Positions 1 to 10,100 of a DNA stretch of 64,000 bases are shown in pieces. The stretch's first letter is position 1. Every line of letters begins with the position of its first letter. The translations under genes were made by a program, and so were the position numbers. The stretch is from JAVJSU01 sp040219275 (GTDB lineage: Bacteria; Chloroflexota; Anaerolineae; Aggregatilineales; Phototrophicaceae). The notes beneath the pieces are model-generated. The model made no database searches and was not told where the DNA came from. It worked only from the letters and a program-made list of their open reading frames with translations. The stretch covers positions 20,190-84,189 of the forward strand of contig JAVJSU010000043.1 of the NCBI GenBank assembly GCA_040219275.1. The letters are read 5' to 3'.

Positions 1-392
1 CATTTCACATGGATAATGCCCTCCATCTGAAAGTCTTTTAAGCGTTCCGGAATTTCATTGCCACTGTGCCCGTTGATGACGAAAAATTTGCGGAAGCCCT
101 GATGCAACAAGCTCTCGACAATCTCCAGCACCGCATAATCAAATGTCAGGCGACTAAAGCTAATGGTGCCGGGGAATTCAAGAAAATAGCGACTGTAGCC
201 AAAATTCAACGGTGGCGCGATCAGCACTTTTTCCCGCTTGGCAACGGTATCGGCGATTTTTTCGGGGATGATGATGTCGGTGAGTAAGCTGAGATAAGCG
301 TGTTGTTCTGTCGCCCCGGTAATCAAGATAATGCGGCTGTCACGTTCTAAATAACGTTCTACATCCATCCAGTTCAGGTCTTGGAAGCGCAT
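1..392 (-). CDS. Creatininase family amidohydrolase, N-terminal part (truncated by window edge)
   Basis: The reverse strand reads from an ATG at 390-392, preceded by AGGAG, through to the window edge with no stop, giving about 130 residues. Near the N-terminus is TGATEQHAYLSLLTD, followed by a PPLNFGYS stretch, FPGTISF and then VINGHSGNE. In the creatininase/creatinine amidohydrolase family these blocks supply the metal ligands (Glu and His of TEQH, Asp of LLTD, His and Glu of NGHxGNE), and all are present. The family hydrolyses amide bonds in small cyclic or lactam substrates; the substrate cannot be named from this fragment. The C-terminal half lies outside the window. The family call is firm and the substrate is unknown. 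Confidence 0.85.
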   Translation of the reverse strand, partial: MRFQDLNWMDVERYLERDSRIILITGATEQHAYLSLLTDIIIPEKIADTVAKREKVLIAPPLNFGYSRYFLEFPGTISFSRLTFDYAVLEIVESLLHQGFRKFFVINGHSGNEIPERLKDFQMEGIIHVK

Positions 393-685
393 AAGTCTCC
401 TACTTAATATTTATTGTCTTTGTAAAGCAAGGCTGAGATTAATTACCCTATTTTGAATTGCGTTTGATATTACGAAAATTTTCCTAATAATCATACCATC
501 ATACAGGCGTTTATGTATCTAATTCAATTGATTTTAAGTTGATTTTAACGGGTTAATTGGTGGGTTGTGGGCTTGATTTACGGCATATCCAGAGATTGAC
601 ATCATAAAACCGTCAACAATAAACGATAATTTTAACCGTAAGGCTCTCTGTCAATTGAATACCAAGTATTGTCATGTGATAGGCG
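393..685. other. Intergenic, no gene seen
   Basis: This AT-rich gap separates the creatininase start from the stop of the rRNA-methyltransferase-like gene. I found no ORF with a ribosome binding site, no tRNA-like fold and no clear terminator. It presumably holds the promoter for the creatininase gene. Confidence 0.5.
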
Positions 686-1396
686 TTATACCTTCTGCAA
701 GATTAGAAAACGGCGTTTGCCGATGGTGTCCTGTTGGAGGCGTTTATAACGGGGATAGGTCGCTTTCTGTGATTTGTCACTCACCACGGCGATAATCCCG
801 CCAGCGACTAGAACATCATATTGGGCTTGCAATAAGGATGTTATGAGATTGTCATCAGCATCAGCTTGCCAGTCAGTCACATTTCCGTAGGGTACATCAC
901 AGATGATGAGGTCAACTGACACGGTGTCGGCGGTTGGTTGTAGAGCATCTGCCGCCCATGTTTGTGTGGGGATCGGTGAAGCGGGTAAATACTGACGAAG
1001 TCGCTCTACACTTTCAAGTGCGTCATGATGGGAGGCTTTATTGTAGGTTTTTGCTAAGTCGCACAAAGTGTTACGCCGTGCGTCTAAGCCTTCAGCAGTC
1101 AACAATCGCAAATTATCAGATGCCAGCCTGACTGTGTCTGAATTAATGTCCGAACCATGGAGGGATTGTATACAAGCACTGTGCAGAAAACCGATCACAG
1201 TCAGGAGGTATCCGCCACCACAGCAGGGATCATAGATACTCAGACGTTGCTCTATTGGGAAGTAATCGGCACACCGCTGGAAAATTTCGCTGGCTAATCG
1301 TACGGGAAACGAGGTCATACCTCTCTGGGAGAGTAGCACCCTTCCCGCCGCGAAATCTTCGTAATTTTCTTTTTCAGTGACATATCGATATTGCAT
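686..1396 (-). CDS. AviRa-like 23S rRNA methyltransferase
   Basis: A class I SAM-dependent methyltransferase of about 236 residues. The SAM-binding motif is DPCCGGGYLL at residues 56-65, an acidic residue follows in GSDI near 82, and the motif-IV position reads CDVPYG near 185. The order FPVRLASEIFQR, DPCCGGGYLL, GSDI, NLRLLTAEGLDAR is what I recall of the AviRa family, which methylates a guanosine of 23S rRNA and confers avilamycin resistance in Streptomyces. A longer reading starts at a TTG at 1483. I prefer the internal ATG at 1396 because family members begin close to the YRYVTEKENYEDFAAG stretch and the extra 29 residues look unrelated. No antibiotic genes are adjacent, so a housekeeping or intrinsic-resistance role is as likely as self-protection. 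Confidence 0.72.
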   Translation of the reverse strand: MQYRYVTEKENYEDFAAGRVLLSQRGMTSFPVRLASEIFQRCADYFPIEQRLSIYDPCCGGGYLLTVIGFLHSACIQSLHGSDINSDTVRLASDNLRLLTAEGLDARRNTLCDLAKTYNKASHHDALESVERLRQYLPASPIPTQTWAADALQPTADTVSVDLIICDVPYGNVTDWQADADDNLITSLLQAQYDVLVAGGIIAVVSDKSQKATYPRYKRLQQDTIGKRRFLILQKV

Positions 1397-1583
1397 CTTA
1401 TCGTATGGTTTCCACGTCTGATGTTTTAATAATGCCACAACTAGCAATAATTTACGCACTGCCCGGTCAGCAACCTTCTGCAAGCCACTGGACGAGATAA
1501 CAATCGATAACCTCTATTTAACGGATCATCGTTAAGGGCGCAATAAAATCAGCATTGCGCCCGAATTTGGGTGATTAATTGCG

Positions 1584-2027
1584 TTAAACGTAGTTGTTCG
1601 GGTTGCTAGCAGAGCCACGCTTACCATCGGGCCAGACTGTCGCGCTATCGAACTGAACACCCGTGACTGTCGCGCCTTTAAGGTTCGCGCCTTGCAAATT
1701 CGCGCCGTTCAAGATGGCGTTGGTCAGGTTGACTTCCGTCAAACGTGCGCCCTGAAGATTGGCAAGGGTCAAATTCGCCGCGACCATAATCGCTCTGTGG
1801 AAATCGGCATAGGGAGCCTGTGCGCCGGTCATATTGACACCGGTCATGTTGCTATTACGCAGGATGAGTTCCTGCATTTTGCTCGCCTGCATACTTGCAC
1901 CGCGTAAATTGGCGGTTTCCAGATCAAGCCGTACCATATCAAGGGCGCTTAAATCCAGACCAGCGAGGCGCGGATAGCCCCCGCCGTTAATCACCATAAT
2001 AAGTTCCTTGCGGGTCAATTCAGCCAT
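1584..2027 (-). CDS. Pentapeptide-repeat protein, 147 aa
   Basis: From about residue 22 the protein is a run of A(N/D)LxG-type pentapeptides (LDLSA, ANLRGAS, ANLTLANLQGA, AILNGANLQGANLKG), which fold as a right-handed quadrilateral beta-helix. It closes with FDSATVWPDG, a common cap of this repeat class. The N-terminus has no signal peptide or membrane segment, so it is probably cytoplasmic. The ATG is preceded by GGAACG at good spacing. Functions in the family range from gyrase-binding DNA mimics to scaffolds, and nothing here decides between them. A second, membrane-anchored pentapeptide protein lies at 46.0 kb. Confidence 0.8.
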   Translation of the reverse strand: MAELTRKELIMVINGGGYPRLAGLDLSALDMVRLDLETANLRGASMQASKMQELILRNSNMTGVNMTGAQAPYADFHRAIMVAANLTLANLQGARLTEVNLTNAILNGANLQGANLKGATVTGVQFDSATVWPDGKRGSASNPNNYV

Positions 2028-2115
2028 CGGTAATCGTTCCTTTCGGTATGGGTAAAAGATGAAGCAGTGAGATACAAAAATTCAAATAGCACTCGTAAGA
2101 TGCGATAATCCAGTT

Positions 2116-3399
2116 TTAGGGCAACCAATAAATGGTATTGGGTGGTAACTCGGATCCTAGGTAGGGTAAAGGGATATTGATGATCGTCGACTCGTTAATG
2201 CTCAGAAAACTTAATGAGCCATTACTTCGTTGAAGTTCTTCATCTTCAGGATGGGTGATAAACGCCAACCACTCACCATCCGGTGACCACTTAGGAGTGT
2301 TAAAAGGTGCTGAAAAAGAATTATAAATATTAAATTCAGGTACCACATAAGACCTGAAATCACTGCCATCAGGTCTTATGATATTAATATCACTATTAGC
2401 ATCCCTCACCGCAATCCATTCACCGGTAGGTGACCATGCCATAGGATACAAACTTCGCTCACCATTGATGCGCTCACGGAAACTCCCATCCACAGTCCGA
2501 ATCTCCAGAATCGGTTGCTCTGTACCGAAAGCCAGCAATAAACCGATATATTGACTGTCCGGCGACCATATCATCCATGAATACCCTTGAATAAAATAAC
2601 TAAGGAGGTGAGGGCAATCATTACAGTCCCAATCGTTCAAAATATTCTCTGCCAAAAGGGTTATCTGGTTTGTGTTTGTGTCCATGAGATAATAATTGTA
2701 TATTGGCGCGTCACTTATGTCATCTTCGCTACCAATAAAACCAAACCAATTTCCATCTGGAGAGACAGAGGGCAGAAACGCAAATGTGAGTCCGGTTGTA
2801 TCGTCAATCCGCACAACTTCTTGTAAGTCAAACCCGTCCGGTCTGATACGATATATACTATATCCTGACTCTGTTATACCCCAAAACACAATCCATTCGC
2901 CATCAGGTGTCCACTGTGGATTTCCCACACTATCCAAATTATCCACTAATGAACGCGCATTCGAGCCATCAGCATTCATGATCCATAATGCTATATGCGT
3001 TGATGAATCAGAATTACTTCCGGGCAAACGCCGTAGAAATGCGATGCGTGAACCATCTTGTGACCAGGAGGGATGAAGGGGGTTTATATCTCTACCCGCA
3101 AGAAGTTGTAAATTTTCTCCATTGGCATTGACTTGATAAAGCACACTACTATTTTGTTCAAGGGCAAGAATGGCTATCGACTCTGCGCTCCATCCCGATG
3201 GAATGTCAGCATTAGTAGGCGTTGGGGGCGGTAAAGTTGGCGGAGGTCTCGTCGATGATGTGGCTGATGACATCACATTCGAGGTTGCCTCTCCCTGTGA
3301 GACAACCGAAGAACGTGATGAATTTATTATTGAAAGGAATAGCAACATCACGATGGCAAGAATCAGTGCTACTAATTGGTGATAATGGATTTGCCTCAT
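2116..3399 (-). CDS. Membrane-anchored WD40-like/PD40 beta-propeller protein
   Basis: The 427-residue product opens with a hydrophobic anchor (residues about 8-25) and then a Ser/Thr/Pro-rich linker containing PPPTLPPPTPT up to about residue 63. The rest is a beta-propeller of TolB/PD40 type, with recurring HPSWSQDGSRIAFL, NPQWTPDGEWIVFW, PSVSPDGNWFGFI, MAWSPTGEWIAV and PKWSPDGEWLAF blades. Such proteins sit outside the membrane on a flexible linker, and the ligand is unknown. The ATG follows GAGGTGAT. At least three other propeller-like exported proteins occur in the window (31957, 44236 and 49823), suggesting a lineage-expanded family. Confidence 0.75.
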   Translation of the reverse strand: MRQIHYHQLVALILAIVMLLFLSIINSSRSSVVSQGEATSNVMSSATSSTRPPPTLPPPTPTNADIPSGWSAESIAILALEQNSSVLYQVNANGENLQLLAGRDINPLHPSWSQDGSRIAFLRRLPGSNSDSSTHIALWIMNADGSNARSLVDNLDSVGNPQWTPDGEWIVFWGITESGYSIYRIRPDGFDLQEVVRIDDTTGLTFAFLPSVSPDGNWFGFIGSEDDISDAPIYNYYLMDTNTNQITLLAENILNDWDCNDCPHLLSYFIQGYSWMIWSPDSQYIGLLLAFGTEQPILEIRTVDGSFRERINGERSLYPMAWSPTGEWIAVRDANSDINIIRPDGSDFRSYVVPEFNIYNSFSAPFNTPKWSPDGEWLAFITHPEDEELQRSNGSLSFLSINESTIINIPLPYLGSELPPNTIYWLP

Positions 3400-3443
3400 A
3401 TGATCACCTCAAATGCTGTTTCAATATGCAAAGTCGCGCATTG

Positions 3444-4406
3444 CTATTGCCGATAAAATGCGATGATCTGGTCAATCGTTTCGTCGAGTTCGGTGGTCGG
3501 TTGCCAGTTGATCGCCTGTTTTATTTTATCAATTCCCGGTACTCTGCGCTGGAAATCTTCAAAACCCGGTTCGTAGGCTTCTTCATAAGGGATAAGCTGA
3601 ATCTCTGAGTTGCTATTTGCCCGTTTGATGACCTTTTGCGCCAGCGTCATGATGGACACTTCTTCGTTACTGCCGATGTTATACACCTGTCCCTCGACGT
3701 TGGGTGTTTCCGCCAGCGTGCCGATGGCTTCCACCACATTGAACACATTGCCAAAACAACGGGTCTGGTCACCTGTACCATACACGCGCAGAGGTTCATC
3801 GTTGAGCGCCCATTGCACGAAGCGCGGCACGACCATCCCATATTGTCCGGTCTGGCGCGGTCCGACGGTATTAAACAGCCGGAACAGCACAATCGGCAGG
3901 TTCACTTCTTTATAGTACGCCAGTGCAAGGAATTCATCAATCGCCTTAGACGCGGCATACGCCCAACGGTTGCGGGTGGTCGGTCCCAGCAGACGATCAT
4001 CATCTTCCTGAAACGGCACTTTTACGCCCTTACCGTAGACCTCAGAGGTAGAGGCGATCATCACTTTACGGCGATAGCGGCGCGCGGTCTGCAAAATGAC
4101 CTCCGTGCCGCCCACGTTGACTTCAATCGTGTTGATCGGTTCGCTGATAATTTTCTGCACGCCCACCATCGCCGCCAGATGATAAATAATGTCGCACTCA
4201 CTAACGAGGCGGTCAATCACATGGATGTTGCGAATATCTTCGATGGCATAACGAAAATTGGGATTGCTGACGAGATGTTCGATGTTCTCGAAGCGTCCGG
4301 TGCTGAGGTTGTCAATCACCGTGACATGCTGACCTTTGGCTAAAAGATGCTCCGCGAGATGACTGCCGATGAAGCCCGCCCCGCCGGTAATGAGTACCTG
4401 TGTCAT
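3444..4406 (-). CDS. NAD-dependent nucleotide-sugar epimerase/dehydratase (extended SDR)
   Basis: An extended short-chain dehydrogenase/reductase of 320 residues. The Rossmann motif TGGAGFIGS is at residues 7-15, an STSEVYG block carries the catalytic Ser near 119-121, and YAASK (Tyr150, Lys154) supplies the Tyr/Lys pair. RLFNTVGPRQTGQYGMVVPRF is typical of the UDP-glucose 4-epimerase/UDP-glucuronate decarboxylase-like subgroup acting on nucleotide sugars. The ATG has a strong GGAG-containing ribosome binding site. The next gene downstream is a GT87-like membrane protein, so a role in surface polysaccharide or glycolipid precursors is plausible. Sequence alone does not separate 4-epimerase from decarboxylase. 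Confidence 0.85.
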   Translation of the reverse strand: MTQVLITGGAGFIGSHLAEHLLAKGQHVTVIDNLSTGRFENIEHLVSNPNFRYAIEDIRNIHVIDRLVSECDIIYHLAAMVGVQKIISEPINTIEVNVGGTEVILQTARRYRRKVMIASTSEVYGKGVKVPFQEDDDRLLGPTTRNRWAYAASKAIDEFLALAYYKEVNLPIVLFRLFNTVGPRQTGQYGMVVPRFVQWALNDEPLRVYGTGDQTRCFGNVFNVVEAIGTLAETPNVEGQVYNIGSNEEVSIMTLAQKVIKRANSNSEIQLIPYEEAYEPGFEDFQRRVPGIDKIKQAINWQPTTELDETIDQIIAFYRQ

Positions 4407-4509
4407 AAAGTAATGTCTCCTACGTGCGGGTTAGTTTGTTCCTCACCCACTGCCCTATAAAATGATCCGAAAGTGGCATAAGGATAGCACAAAAGTTGCG
4501 CAAAATGGG

Positions 4510-5409
4510 TTACGCCACCGCGAAGAAGCGCAAAACGACGATAATCACCAACACCCAGATGCTCACGCTAGCGGTAAAGGCAATAATTTTTGAGCGCACC
4601 GCCAGCAATGCGAACGGCATCAACAGGCTATAAGACGCGATATAAGGCACGAAAAACAGACCGGAAAAAATGCCGAGGATGGGGTCACGTCGCCACAGGC
4701 TAACCAGCGCCAGCAGACTACCCAGCACGATTGCCGGCACATCGCCAATGAGCGCACGCGGGGCGAGGTTAATCAGCCATGTAACGGGACTCACATCTAG
4801 CTTGGTGAGCCAATCCGGTATCCACCATCCCCAGATAGCAAACGAGAACAATACGACTATCCCCGCGCCCATGCTCCAATAGACCAGCGTACGCAGATCA
4901 AAGCTCAAGACATAGCCGAGCGCGTTCTGTGGTTTCGTGAGTAAAAAGGGTGCGCTCCATGCCCGCGGAATCAGCAAACCGAGCACGATAATCCAATCAA
5001 TGTTGAGGTTAATGACCGCGTCCGGCGCGAGTGGGGCGGTAAAGACGATCAGCGCACAGAACACGCCGCCGCCAAATTTACGGATGAGCATGGCAATCAG
5101 CACAAAATACGCCACGATCTGCAAAAATATCGCCGTGTCTTGTGGGATAACTTTGAGTGGCGCGAGGATGAGCAACGTCCACGGTGGATTGACGAAGCCC
5201 GGAATCGTCGTGTAGGGCGCACGCAGATCGGTGACATCGCGCAAGAAGGTCACTTTCTGGTCATCCCAGACGAGGAATTGTGGATTATCGCGCAGGGTAT
5301 GGGCGAGTTGCCACCACACACACGCCATCACCACGCCGATGATGCACATGATGAGCAGTTGTGGCGAGAGCACATAGCGCCATCCGGTCAGCGGTCGGGT
5401 GGTCGTCAA
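4510..5409 (-). CDS. Multi-pass membrane protein, GT87/DUF2029-like
   Basis: About 299 residues with roughly eight hydrophobic segments. After the first membrane segment an extracytoplasmic loop contains an Asp pair (VWDDQKV) and PYTTIPGFVNPPWTLLIL. The FVNPPW block followed by LAPL is reminiscent of GT87 (DUF2029) mannosyltransferase-type GT-C proteins, which use polyprenyl-phosphate sugars. The protein is shorter than usual for that family. The start is a TTG just after an in-frame TGA, with no clear ribosome binding site, so the true start may be internal. It sits beside a sugar-nucleotide epimerase, consistent with glycoconjugate synthesis. Confidence 0.5.
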   Translation of the reverse strand: MTTTRPLTGWRYVLSPQLLIMCIIGVVMACVWWQLAHTLRDNPQFLVWDDQKVTFLRDVTDLRAPYTTIPGFVNPPWTLLILAPLKVIPQDTAIFLQIVAYFVLIAMLIRKFGGGVFCALIVFTAPLAPDAVINLNIDWIIVLGLLIPRAWSAPFLLTKPQNALGYVLSFDLRTLVYWSMGAGIVVLFSFAIWGWWIPDWLTKLDVSPVTWLINLAPRALIGDVPAIVLGSLLALVSLWRRDPILGIFSGLFFVPYIASYSLLMPFALLAVRSKIIAFTASVSIWVLVIIVVLRFFAVA

Positions 5410-5516
5410 GATCGGTCACGCTTTGTCTTGTGTGCGCTGTTTTCGGTCAATCGATTCTCCACCTGAGTGCGCTCTCGCTGTCGTGCTTGCAACGTCATGT
5501 TTATAGTCTTAGTGGC

Positions 5517-6569
5517 TCACCGCAACGCATCAATTAGCCCATAAATACTCTCATGCGTGGACTGAACTTCGCCAACACGCAACGTCCAAACTGCCCCGTT
5601 CGCGCTTTCATTGATGCTAATCTGCGCGTGTGGCACATCCGCCGAGTCATCCGTGTGCAGACGATACCCCGCCCGTTCCAGCGCCCGTCGCGTCCACTCA
5701 TACGGTAATCCGTTCCCGCTTAAATGTATGCTGGCGCTCTGGATTTGGCGCAAAACAAACGACCCCGTAACCGGATCAAATTGCACGCCTTCGCTATCAA
5801 ACGCCTTGCTGAACGCACCCTCCAGCACAAGGTCTTCCGGCGCACCGATCATCAACGGCAAGCCCTCCGCCATCAACCAGATGCGATCCGCCGTCCTCAG
5901 CGCGAGGTCAAGATCATGCGTGGAAAGCAAAATCGCGCTCCCTGTCGTGTGGGCAAGCGTGCGTAACATCTGCATAATTTCCACACGGCGCGGCAAATCC
6001 AGAAAGGCTGTCGGCTCATCCAGTAGCATCACATCGGGGTCTTGCGCCAGCGCCCGTGCAATCATGATTTTCTGACGCTGACCGTCACTCAGTTCACTCA
6101 CCGGACGCTCTGCAATATCGACGGCATCAACCGCTTCTACTGCCCACATCACTTTGCGCTCATCATCGTCGCTCAACCGCCCCGACCAATCCGTATAGGG
6201 ATGCCTGCCGAGCGTCACCAATTCATAACCCGTCATGAAACCGGTATTCGGATGTTCCGTGAGTACAAGGCTGAGATGCTTCGCCCGTTCACTGACGGAG
6301 AATGACTGAATCGGCGTGTCCATCAGCAACACTTCGCCGGAAAGCGCGTTTTGCATCCCTGCCAGCGTGCGTAATAAGGTGGATTTCCCCGCGCCGTTGG
6401 GACCAATCAAACAGACCAGTTCACCCCGTTGGAGCGTGGCATCAATCCCCGCCTTAACGACAATCTGTGGTTTGCGGGCAGGGGCATAGCCAATCGTCAA
6501 ATCACGCGTGTGTAAAACGGGTACATCGCTGGCATGTACTGTAGAGAGCGTATTCAGGTGATTTTGCAT
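5517..6569 (-). CDS. FepC/FecE-type iron-complex ABC transporter ATPase with C-terminal extension
   Basis: An ABC ATPase with Walker A GPNGAGKS at residues 56-63, a Q-loop region, signature LSDGQRQKIMIARAL and Walker B DVMLLDEPTAFLD. The LSDGQ/ERQK plus DEPTAFLD wording is typical of ATPases for ferric-siderophore, haem or cobalamin uptake. About 90 residues follow the ATPase core (from about 255), including a small domain of unknown role ending in GLIDALR; most family members are near 260 residues. No permease or binding protein is adjacent. It starts 4 bp after the stop of a small membrane protein, suggesting co-translation. The substrate is unproven. Confidence 0.8.
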   Translation of the reverse strand: MQNHLNTLSTVHASDVPVLHTRDLTIGYAPARKPQIVVKAGIDATLQRGELVCLIGPNGAGKSTLLRTLAGMQNALSGEVLLMDTPIQSFSVSERAKHLSLVLTEHPNTGFMTGYELVTLGRHPYTDWSGRLSDDDERKVMWAVEAVDAVDIAERPVSELSDGQRQKIMIARALAQDPDVMLLDEPTAFLDLPRRVEIMQMLRTLAHTTGSAILLSTHDLDLALRTADRIWLMAEGLPLMIGAPEDLVLEGAFSKAFDSEGVQFDPVTGSFVLRQIQSASIHLSGNGLPYEWTRRALERAGYRLHTDDSADVPHAQISINESANGAVWTLRVGEVQSTHESIYGLIDALR

Positions 6570-6573
6570 CCGC

Positions 6574-6915
6574 TTATGTCCACATACTCAACATGGCGCT
6601 GGTCGCACTGCCCGTCGCATCCGAGCCGACGATCACCAGAAACAGGAAAATAATCAGCAGAATCCAGATCAAAATAAGGGGCCACAGAACCGCCGCGAAT
6701 GCCGCACCCACCACGCCGTTCTCAGCGATGTAAATAATCGGATTTGCCACCAGCCGTCCCATCCCTGCTTGTCCGGCAAGTGCCGAATCAAAGCGTAAAT
6801 TCACCGCCCAATTCGCAATGTCTGGACCAAACAACAGAGTCATCATAAAGACAATAAATCCAACACCCACCCCAATAAACACATATCCGCGCACGGAAAA
6901 GATCGACGATAGCAT
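6574..6915 (-). CDS. Small membrane protein of unknown function
   Basis: About 113 residues with a first membrane segment (YVFIGVGVGFIVFMMTLLF), a soluble or amphipathic middle section, and a long C-terminal hydrophobic stretch rich in Ile, Leu and Trp. I do not recognise a family. Two ATGs, at 6921 and 6915, lie behind AAGGAGCAG; the second has the better spacing, so I chose 6915 over a TTG at 6981. It precedes the FepC-type ATPase by 4 bp, so the two are probably transcribed and translated together. Whether it is a transport component cannot be decided; it is far too short to be a FecCD-type permease. Confidence 0.55.
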   Translation of the reverse strand: MLSSIFSVRGYVFIGVGVGFIVFMMTLLFGPDIANWAVNLRFDSALAGQAGMGRLVANPIIYIAENGVVGAAFAAVLWPLILIWILLIIFLFLVIVGSDATGSATSAMLSMWT

Positions 6916-7138
6916 GGTCATCTGCTCCTTTTTAAAAGCACAACCCTTATTGTACTGAGATTTTACACCCTCTTGCACCAATAGACCGTCTGAATATTGT
7001 CTGAATTGGCGACAATAAGATGAGTAATACCTATCAAAATCAGCAAACTACCCCGAATTAACCAATTTTCGTTATAGCTTTTGCAAACTATTCGTTACAA
7101 TATGCGTAATTCTTGCCAATCGAACCCGTTGCGTACTC

Positions 7139-10100
7139 ATGCAGACAGCATCAGCACCACAAATCAACGCGCGTTACGTCCTTCAGGATCGGATCGGCGT
7201 GGGGGGGATGGGGACGGTCTACCGTGCTCAGGACTTACTCACACGCGTCCCGGTTGCCCTTAAGCACGTCACCGTATCAGAAAGTCAATCGCTGGAATTC
7301 AAGACCATTTCGCTCTCAAGCGTCAGCGGACAGGTGGATTTGCGGTTGGCGCTGGCGCAAGAATTTAAAACGCTCGCCTCGCTCCGTCACCCGCATATCA
7401 TCAGCGTGCTGGATTATGGCTTTGATACCGCCGGCATCCCGTACTACACGATGGAACTGCTGGAAAACTCGCAAAATTTTCTGCGTGCCATGCGCGGACG
7501 ATCACCCGAAGAAAAAATTGACCTGATTAATCAGGTGTTGCAAGCCCTCAGTTATCTGCATCGTCGCGGAATCATCCACCGTGACCTTAAACCGGCGAAC
7601 GTGCTGGTCGTCAATCATCAAGCAAAAGTGCTGGATTTCGGTCTCGCCGTAGCGCGTGATTACAAAAATCCGGCGCAGGATAAAATCGTCGGCACACTCG
7701 CCTATATGGCACCGGAAGTCCTGCAAGACGGTTACATCAGCGAAGCCTCGGATTTATTCGCGGTCGGCATGATGACCTATGAACTTTTTGCCGGATATTA
7801 TCCCTTTAAGACCAGTGATATTCCCCACCTCATCCGGCAACTGCTCGCCGCGCCGCCGGATGTCGAGCAATTGAACATCAGCCCTGCCTTCAAAGCGGTG
7901 TTATGCAAACTTTTGGAGCATTCGCCACAACGTCGTTATCAGGACGCGGCACAGGTCGTCACGGATTTACGCCATGCGTTTGGCTTGCCCACCCCTGAAG
8001 AAACCATCACCATCCGCGAGAGCTTTTTGCAGGCGGCGCAATTTGTGGGGCGGGAAGCAGAGATGAGTAGCCTCAGCACGGCGCTCAAACACACGAAAAA
8101 TATGCAGGGTAGCGCGTGGTTAATCGGCGGCGAAAGTGGCGTAGGTAAATCCCGCTTACTCGATGAACTTCGCACGTTGGCGCTGGTAGAAGGGGCAATC
8201 ACCCTGCGCGGGCAAAGCGTGAGTGGCGGTGGCTTGCCCTATCGTTTGTGGCGCGAATCGATGCGCTTGCTGATTTTGCTCACGACAATCAGCGACGTAG
8301 AAGCCGGCATCCTCAAGGAGATTGTGCCGGACATCAGCGACCTGCTCAACCGTCCCGTGCCGGATGTCCCCGCATTAGACGGCAAGGCGAGTCAGCAACG
8401 CCTCGTCCTGACGATCACCGAAGTATTTCGTCGCCAAACACAGCCCATCGTCGTCCTGCTAGAAGATTTACAATGGTCGATAGAAAGCCTCGAACCGCTC
8501 AAGCAGATTATTCAATTTATCGACACGTTGCCCGTGTTGATCGTCGCCACCTTCCGCGATGATGAACGGCAAGATTTACCGGATATACTACCGGACATGA
8601 AGTGGATTAAGCTCAACCGCCTGAGCAAAAGCGCCATCGCCCAACTGAGCGAGTCCATGCTCGGCGAGATTGGCAAGAGTCGCGCGATTGTGGATTTACT
8701 CCAGCGTGAAACCGAGGGCAACACCTTTTTCATCATCGAAGTCGTGCGCGTATTGGCGGAAGACGCGGGCAATCTGGAAAATATCGGCGTGATGACCCTG
8801 CCCACCAGCGTGGTCGTGGGCGGAATCAACGCGGTGATCCGTCGCCGCCTCAACCGCATCCCGCAAGCCGATCAACCCATGTTGAAATTGGCGGCAGTCG
8901 TGGGTCGTCAGCTTGATCTTGCGGTGCTGGAACATCTACGCGGCGATGTCGACCTCGGTAGATGGTTGAGCGTCTGTGAATCGGCGGCGGTGCTGGGCGT
9001 TTATGATGGCATCTGGCAATTCACCCATGATAAACTGCGCGAAGCCCTGATCGTCGATTTGACCGCAGATGAAATTATCGATTTTAATGCACAGGTCGCG
9101 CAGGCAGTCGAGAGCCTCTATCCCAATGACGATGATCGCGCCATCGCACTGGCGGAACACTGGTTTGCCGCGCAAGTACCGGAAAAAGTCGGGCATTACG
9201 CGGTGATCTCCGGCGAACGTCTGCTGGGGCTAAGTGCCTATTTGCAGGGACGCGAATTGCTCAACCGTGCGCTGGGGTTGCTCCCTGAAGGCAGACACAA
9301 TCACATTCGCAGATCACTTCTGAATTTACTCGGCGAATTTGAGGGACGGCTGGGCAATTATCCGCTGGCGATTTCGCTCTATAACGACAGTCTGGAATTA
9401 GCAAACGCCTATAGCGATCCTAGCGGAATCTCCGAAGTGCTCAACGGGCTGGCATTCGTCGAGTATCTGGCAGATGATTTTGAACAGGCACGGGTGCACA
9501 GCGAAGCCGCCTTGATGCTGGCACAATCCGCGCAGGACGATAAAAACAGCGGACGGGCGCTCAATAATCTGGGCGTGGTGGCGGAAATGGAAGAGGATTT
9601 TATCATCGCCCGCGAATTTTACCGCCAGAGCTTGATGATCTTCCAGAATCTTGGCGACAAACGCGGAGAAGCCTCCTGCCTGAACAACCTCGGCACGGTG
9701 GCGGATAGTCTGGGCGAATATGCCGAATCGCGCGATTATTACCAGCACAGCCTCAAAATTTGCCGCGAGATTAATTACAGTTTTGGCGTAGCGGTCTTGC
9801 TCAATAATCTGGGCGTGGTCACGGAACGCCTGAACGATTACACCGCCGCCCATTATTATTACACCGAAGGCTTGCGAATCACGCGAGACATCGCAGACCG
9901 GCGTGGCACGGCACATTGTCTGGCGAATCGGGTGTTTACCGCGATAAAATTGGGCAAAATCACAGAAGCCCGCACCAGCTTACGCGAATCCATCCTGCTG
10001 ACACAAATCATCGAAACGCGCTATATTCTGCCGCATGTGTTGATGGGAATTGCCCGTTTGTATCTTCACGATGGCACGATAGAAGCCAGCGCGGAGTTAC

